Assembly: GCF_041903755.1 (NCBI RefSeq)
Contig: NZ_JBBWVE010000013.1
Location: forward strand, 91,898-155,897
From: Thiocapsa roseilacustris
GTDB taxonomy: Bacteria > Pseudomonadota > Gammaproteobacteria > Chromatiales > Chromatiaceae
Length of the DNA stretch: 64,000 nucleotides
Direction of reading: 5' to 3'
This document shows, in pieces, positions 62,730 through 64,000 of this stretch (its first letter is position 1; every line of letters starts with the position of its first letter). The notes under the pieces are model-generated. The model had not been told where the DNA came from and ran no database searches. It was given only the letters and a program-made list of their open reading frames with translations. A program made the position numbers and the translations under genes.

Positions 62730-63275
62730 CTAGAAAGGGATCACCTTATCCGCGTAAAGAAAGAGGTCGTGAATGTCTTCACCGGTCGCGATCGTCCCGA
62801 AGGTGGGCTCCGTGATGTCGCGTCGGTTCGCACACAAGGGGCAGCTCTGCACCTCTCCTCCAAGTTGAGTGAAGCGGTTCAAGAGTCCTTGCAGCGACCC
62901 CGTATTCAGACCCGAAGGCGTATCGCAGTCCGGTTGCGTTAAATCATTCAGTGGATTGACAAGCTCGAGCCCATCCAACGTCGGGAACAAGACGACACGA
63001 TCCGCAGGCGTCACCGTGACCGTTTCTCCGGGCTGCCCCGGCACCTCGGATAGCAGGAGATTGATGCCGATCTGGATCGCGATACAGGCCGGCTCCGGAT
63101 CTTCCAGCGGATCGGTTTTGACTGTGATGACGACCGACTCAAGCCGATCCACACTCGGCTCCAACCATTTCAATGGTCCGGTGGGCTTCGGTGGATTGGC
63201 GTAACCTGTCGAACCCGCCAAAGCAAACGCAAAGAGGGCTGCAGTGAGCATGATTTTCTTATGATAAACAGACAT
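62730..63275 (-). CDS. exported DsrE-like protein
   Basis: 181 residues from ATG 63275. Signal peptide MSVYHKKIMLTAALFAFALA, cleaved near GYA-NPP. The mature part resembles a DsrE/DsrF-type fold: VVITVKTDPLEDPEPACIAI, DRVVLFPTLDGLELVNPLND, then LLNRFTQLGGEVQSCPLCAN with a SCPLC pair at the position of the catalytic Cys (CPPC in many relatives), ending LFLYADKVIPF. DsrE-like proteins handle sulfur, usually in the cytosol; export to the periplasm is unusual. Assignment by fold pattern, not certain. Confidence 0.65.
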   Translation of the reverse strand: MSVYHKKIMLTAALFAFALAGSTGYANPPKPTGPLKWLEPSVDRLESVVITVKTDPLEDPEPACIAIQIGINLLLSEVPGQPGETVTVTPADRVVLFPTLDGLELVNPLNDLTQPDCDTPSGLNTGSLQGLLNRFTQLGGEVQSCPLCANRRDITEPTFGTIATGEDIHDLFLYADKVIPF

Positions 63276-63844
63276 GGGTTGTCCTCCCTCGGCACCATAC
63301 CCGATGTATGGCGCGAGAAGCCTAACATATCTAAATCGGGACGGATGGGTGCGCAATCCGGCAACACACCCAGCCGTACTCCTTTCGTTACGTTGCGCTT
63401 GCCCCTCAGTTTTGGGCATCCGTCTGATCCGTGCAGATCACGAGACCACGATCAGCCTTGTTCGTATTTCAGGACATAGCGTTCGACAGCCTGGAGGACG
63501 GCAACGCGAGCTTGGCGTTCGAGGAGCCCGATCGGGCCGAGCGTGCGCTGGGGGCCGCGGGTCCTGGACTTGTGCAGGCAGATCCACGTCGCCGAAGCGC
63601 AGCTGAGGTGAGCTTCTCGCCGCAGGTAACGGCGAGAGGCGCGCAGGCGGTCTTACAGCATGCTCATGCCGCCGGATGTGGCCGAGAATAGTGTTCCACG
63701 TATACAAAAAGCGCACATCCAGCGTCTCAAAGCACACTTTGCCGCACGGTTGGCCTCTAAAGTGCGAACCGTTTCACGGTTCTCGCACACTTTGTCGCTA
63801 ATATTCCTTGTGGTCATAACGGAATTAAGCTAGCTGGAAGGAAC
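63276..63844. other. 569-bp gap before the last gene
   Basis: No convincing gene. There is a hairpin at 63616-63636 (CTCGCCG / CGGCGAG) and a complex palindrome at 63762-63788. The last ~100 bases are AT-richer (GCTAATATTCCTTGTGGTCA) and likely contain the promoter of the edge gene. Confidence 0.45.
63762..63788. promoter_or_regulatory. palindrome upstream of the edge gene
   Basis: GTGCGA, ACCGT, TTC, ACGGT, TC, TCGCAC: a nested inverted repeat with a two-base bulge. The sequence GCACACTTTGYCG occurs on both sides (63732 and 63786). Could be an operator or terminator. Confidence 0.4.
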
Positions 63845-64000
63845 ATGCTGAACGGTGATCTCAAAAAAGAGGCTCTGAGCCAGCTCCAGAGTGCCCAGTC
63901 GTCCTATCTGCGGAGCTTCGAAAGCGTCAAGACGGACTCCGAAAGGTTATTTATTCTTCGCCAGGAGAGTAGTCGGGAAGTCATTGGCAGCGTTGAAAAA
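63845..64000 (+). CDS. unidentified protein, N-terminal 52 residues (runs off the right edge)
   Basis: Starts MLNGDLKKEALSQLQSAQSS with GGAAGGA just upstream and continues helical and charged (DSERLFILRQESSREVIGSV). No family recognised from this much sequence. Base use is AT-richer than most genes here, which hints at an acquired region beyond the edge. Confidence 0.6.
   Translation, partial: MLNGDLKKEALSQLQSAQSSYLRSFESVKTDSERLFILRQESSREVIGSVEK

Noticed and set aside
63431..63691. An 86-codon frame in the gap before the last gene
   Set aside because: No ribosome site, no motifs, and composition like a random GC-rich frame.
1..64000. tRNA, rRNA or an origin of replication
   Set aside because: No cloverleaf, rRNA segment or DnaA-box cluster was seen on reading; a covariance-model scan would settle small RNAs.

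Overview
This is a high-GC gammaproteobacterial chromosome segment. Gene content and recalled family distribution point to a purple sulfur bacterium of the Chromatiaceae (Thiocapsa-like). That placement is an inference: no rRNA, tRNA or photosynthesis gene lies in the window. The left end carries the enterobacterial-type block nnr / queG / orn / rsgA in the same alternating strand order as I recall for E. coli, with a small cytochrome c gene inserted between orn and rsgA.

Layout. 1-4 kb: nnr (partial), queG, orn, cytochrome c, rsgA. 4-8 kb: an EVE-domain gene, an internally shortened AAA-ATPase/PD-(D/E)XK gene, a small unknown and bioA. 8-12 kb: a coupled DUF2868/DUF3482 membrane protein and GTPase pair. 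12-18 kb: a small coiled-coil membrane protein, then glgX, gnd and zwf (glycogen debranching and oxidative pentose phosphate), then a CPXCG protein. 18-24 kb: a GldA / GldFG-fusion / DUF4340 ABC export cassette. 24-29 kb: a membrane-bound spermidine-synthase-like protein, a heptad-repeat protein, hom and alaC. 29-33 kb: a periplasmic peroxiredoxin-like protein and an overlapping MOSC / Cys-rich / DsbD operon. 33-41.5 kb: a DUF6279 lipoprotein, PBP1A and an RND efflux pair. 41.5-48.6 kb: a minor-pilin operon pilE-fimT-pilV-pilW-pilX-pilY1. 49-58 kb: DUF1576, a DUF4914 / kinase-like / OFA-transporter operon and a SulP transporter with an inserted domain. 58-64 kb: a frameshifted PAS-GGDEF gene, a decayed RAYT transposon unit, two small conserved genes and a truncated gene at the edge.

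The most unusual feature is a family of structured intergenic repeats. Eight are ~193-bp two-module elements and two are single ~87-bp modules, between 1.7 and 34.2 kb, with none in the remaining 30 kb. Each module is bounded by an inverted TAAACCGCG repeat, contains internal hairpins, and in the two-module form is joined to its partner by an AT-rich linker. The outer TAA is often the stop codon of the adjacent gene (seven cases), and the elements often end within a few tens of bases of the next start codon. Two other palindromic repeat types (after zwf and after the RND pump) supply a TAG stop in the same way. Two decayed REP-associated tyrosine transposases are also present, one inside ~24-bp inverted repeats.
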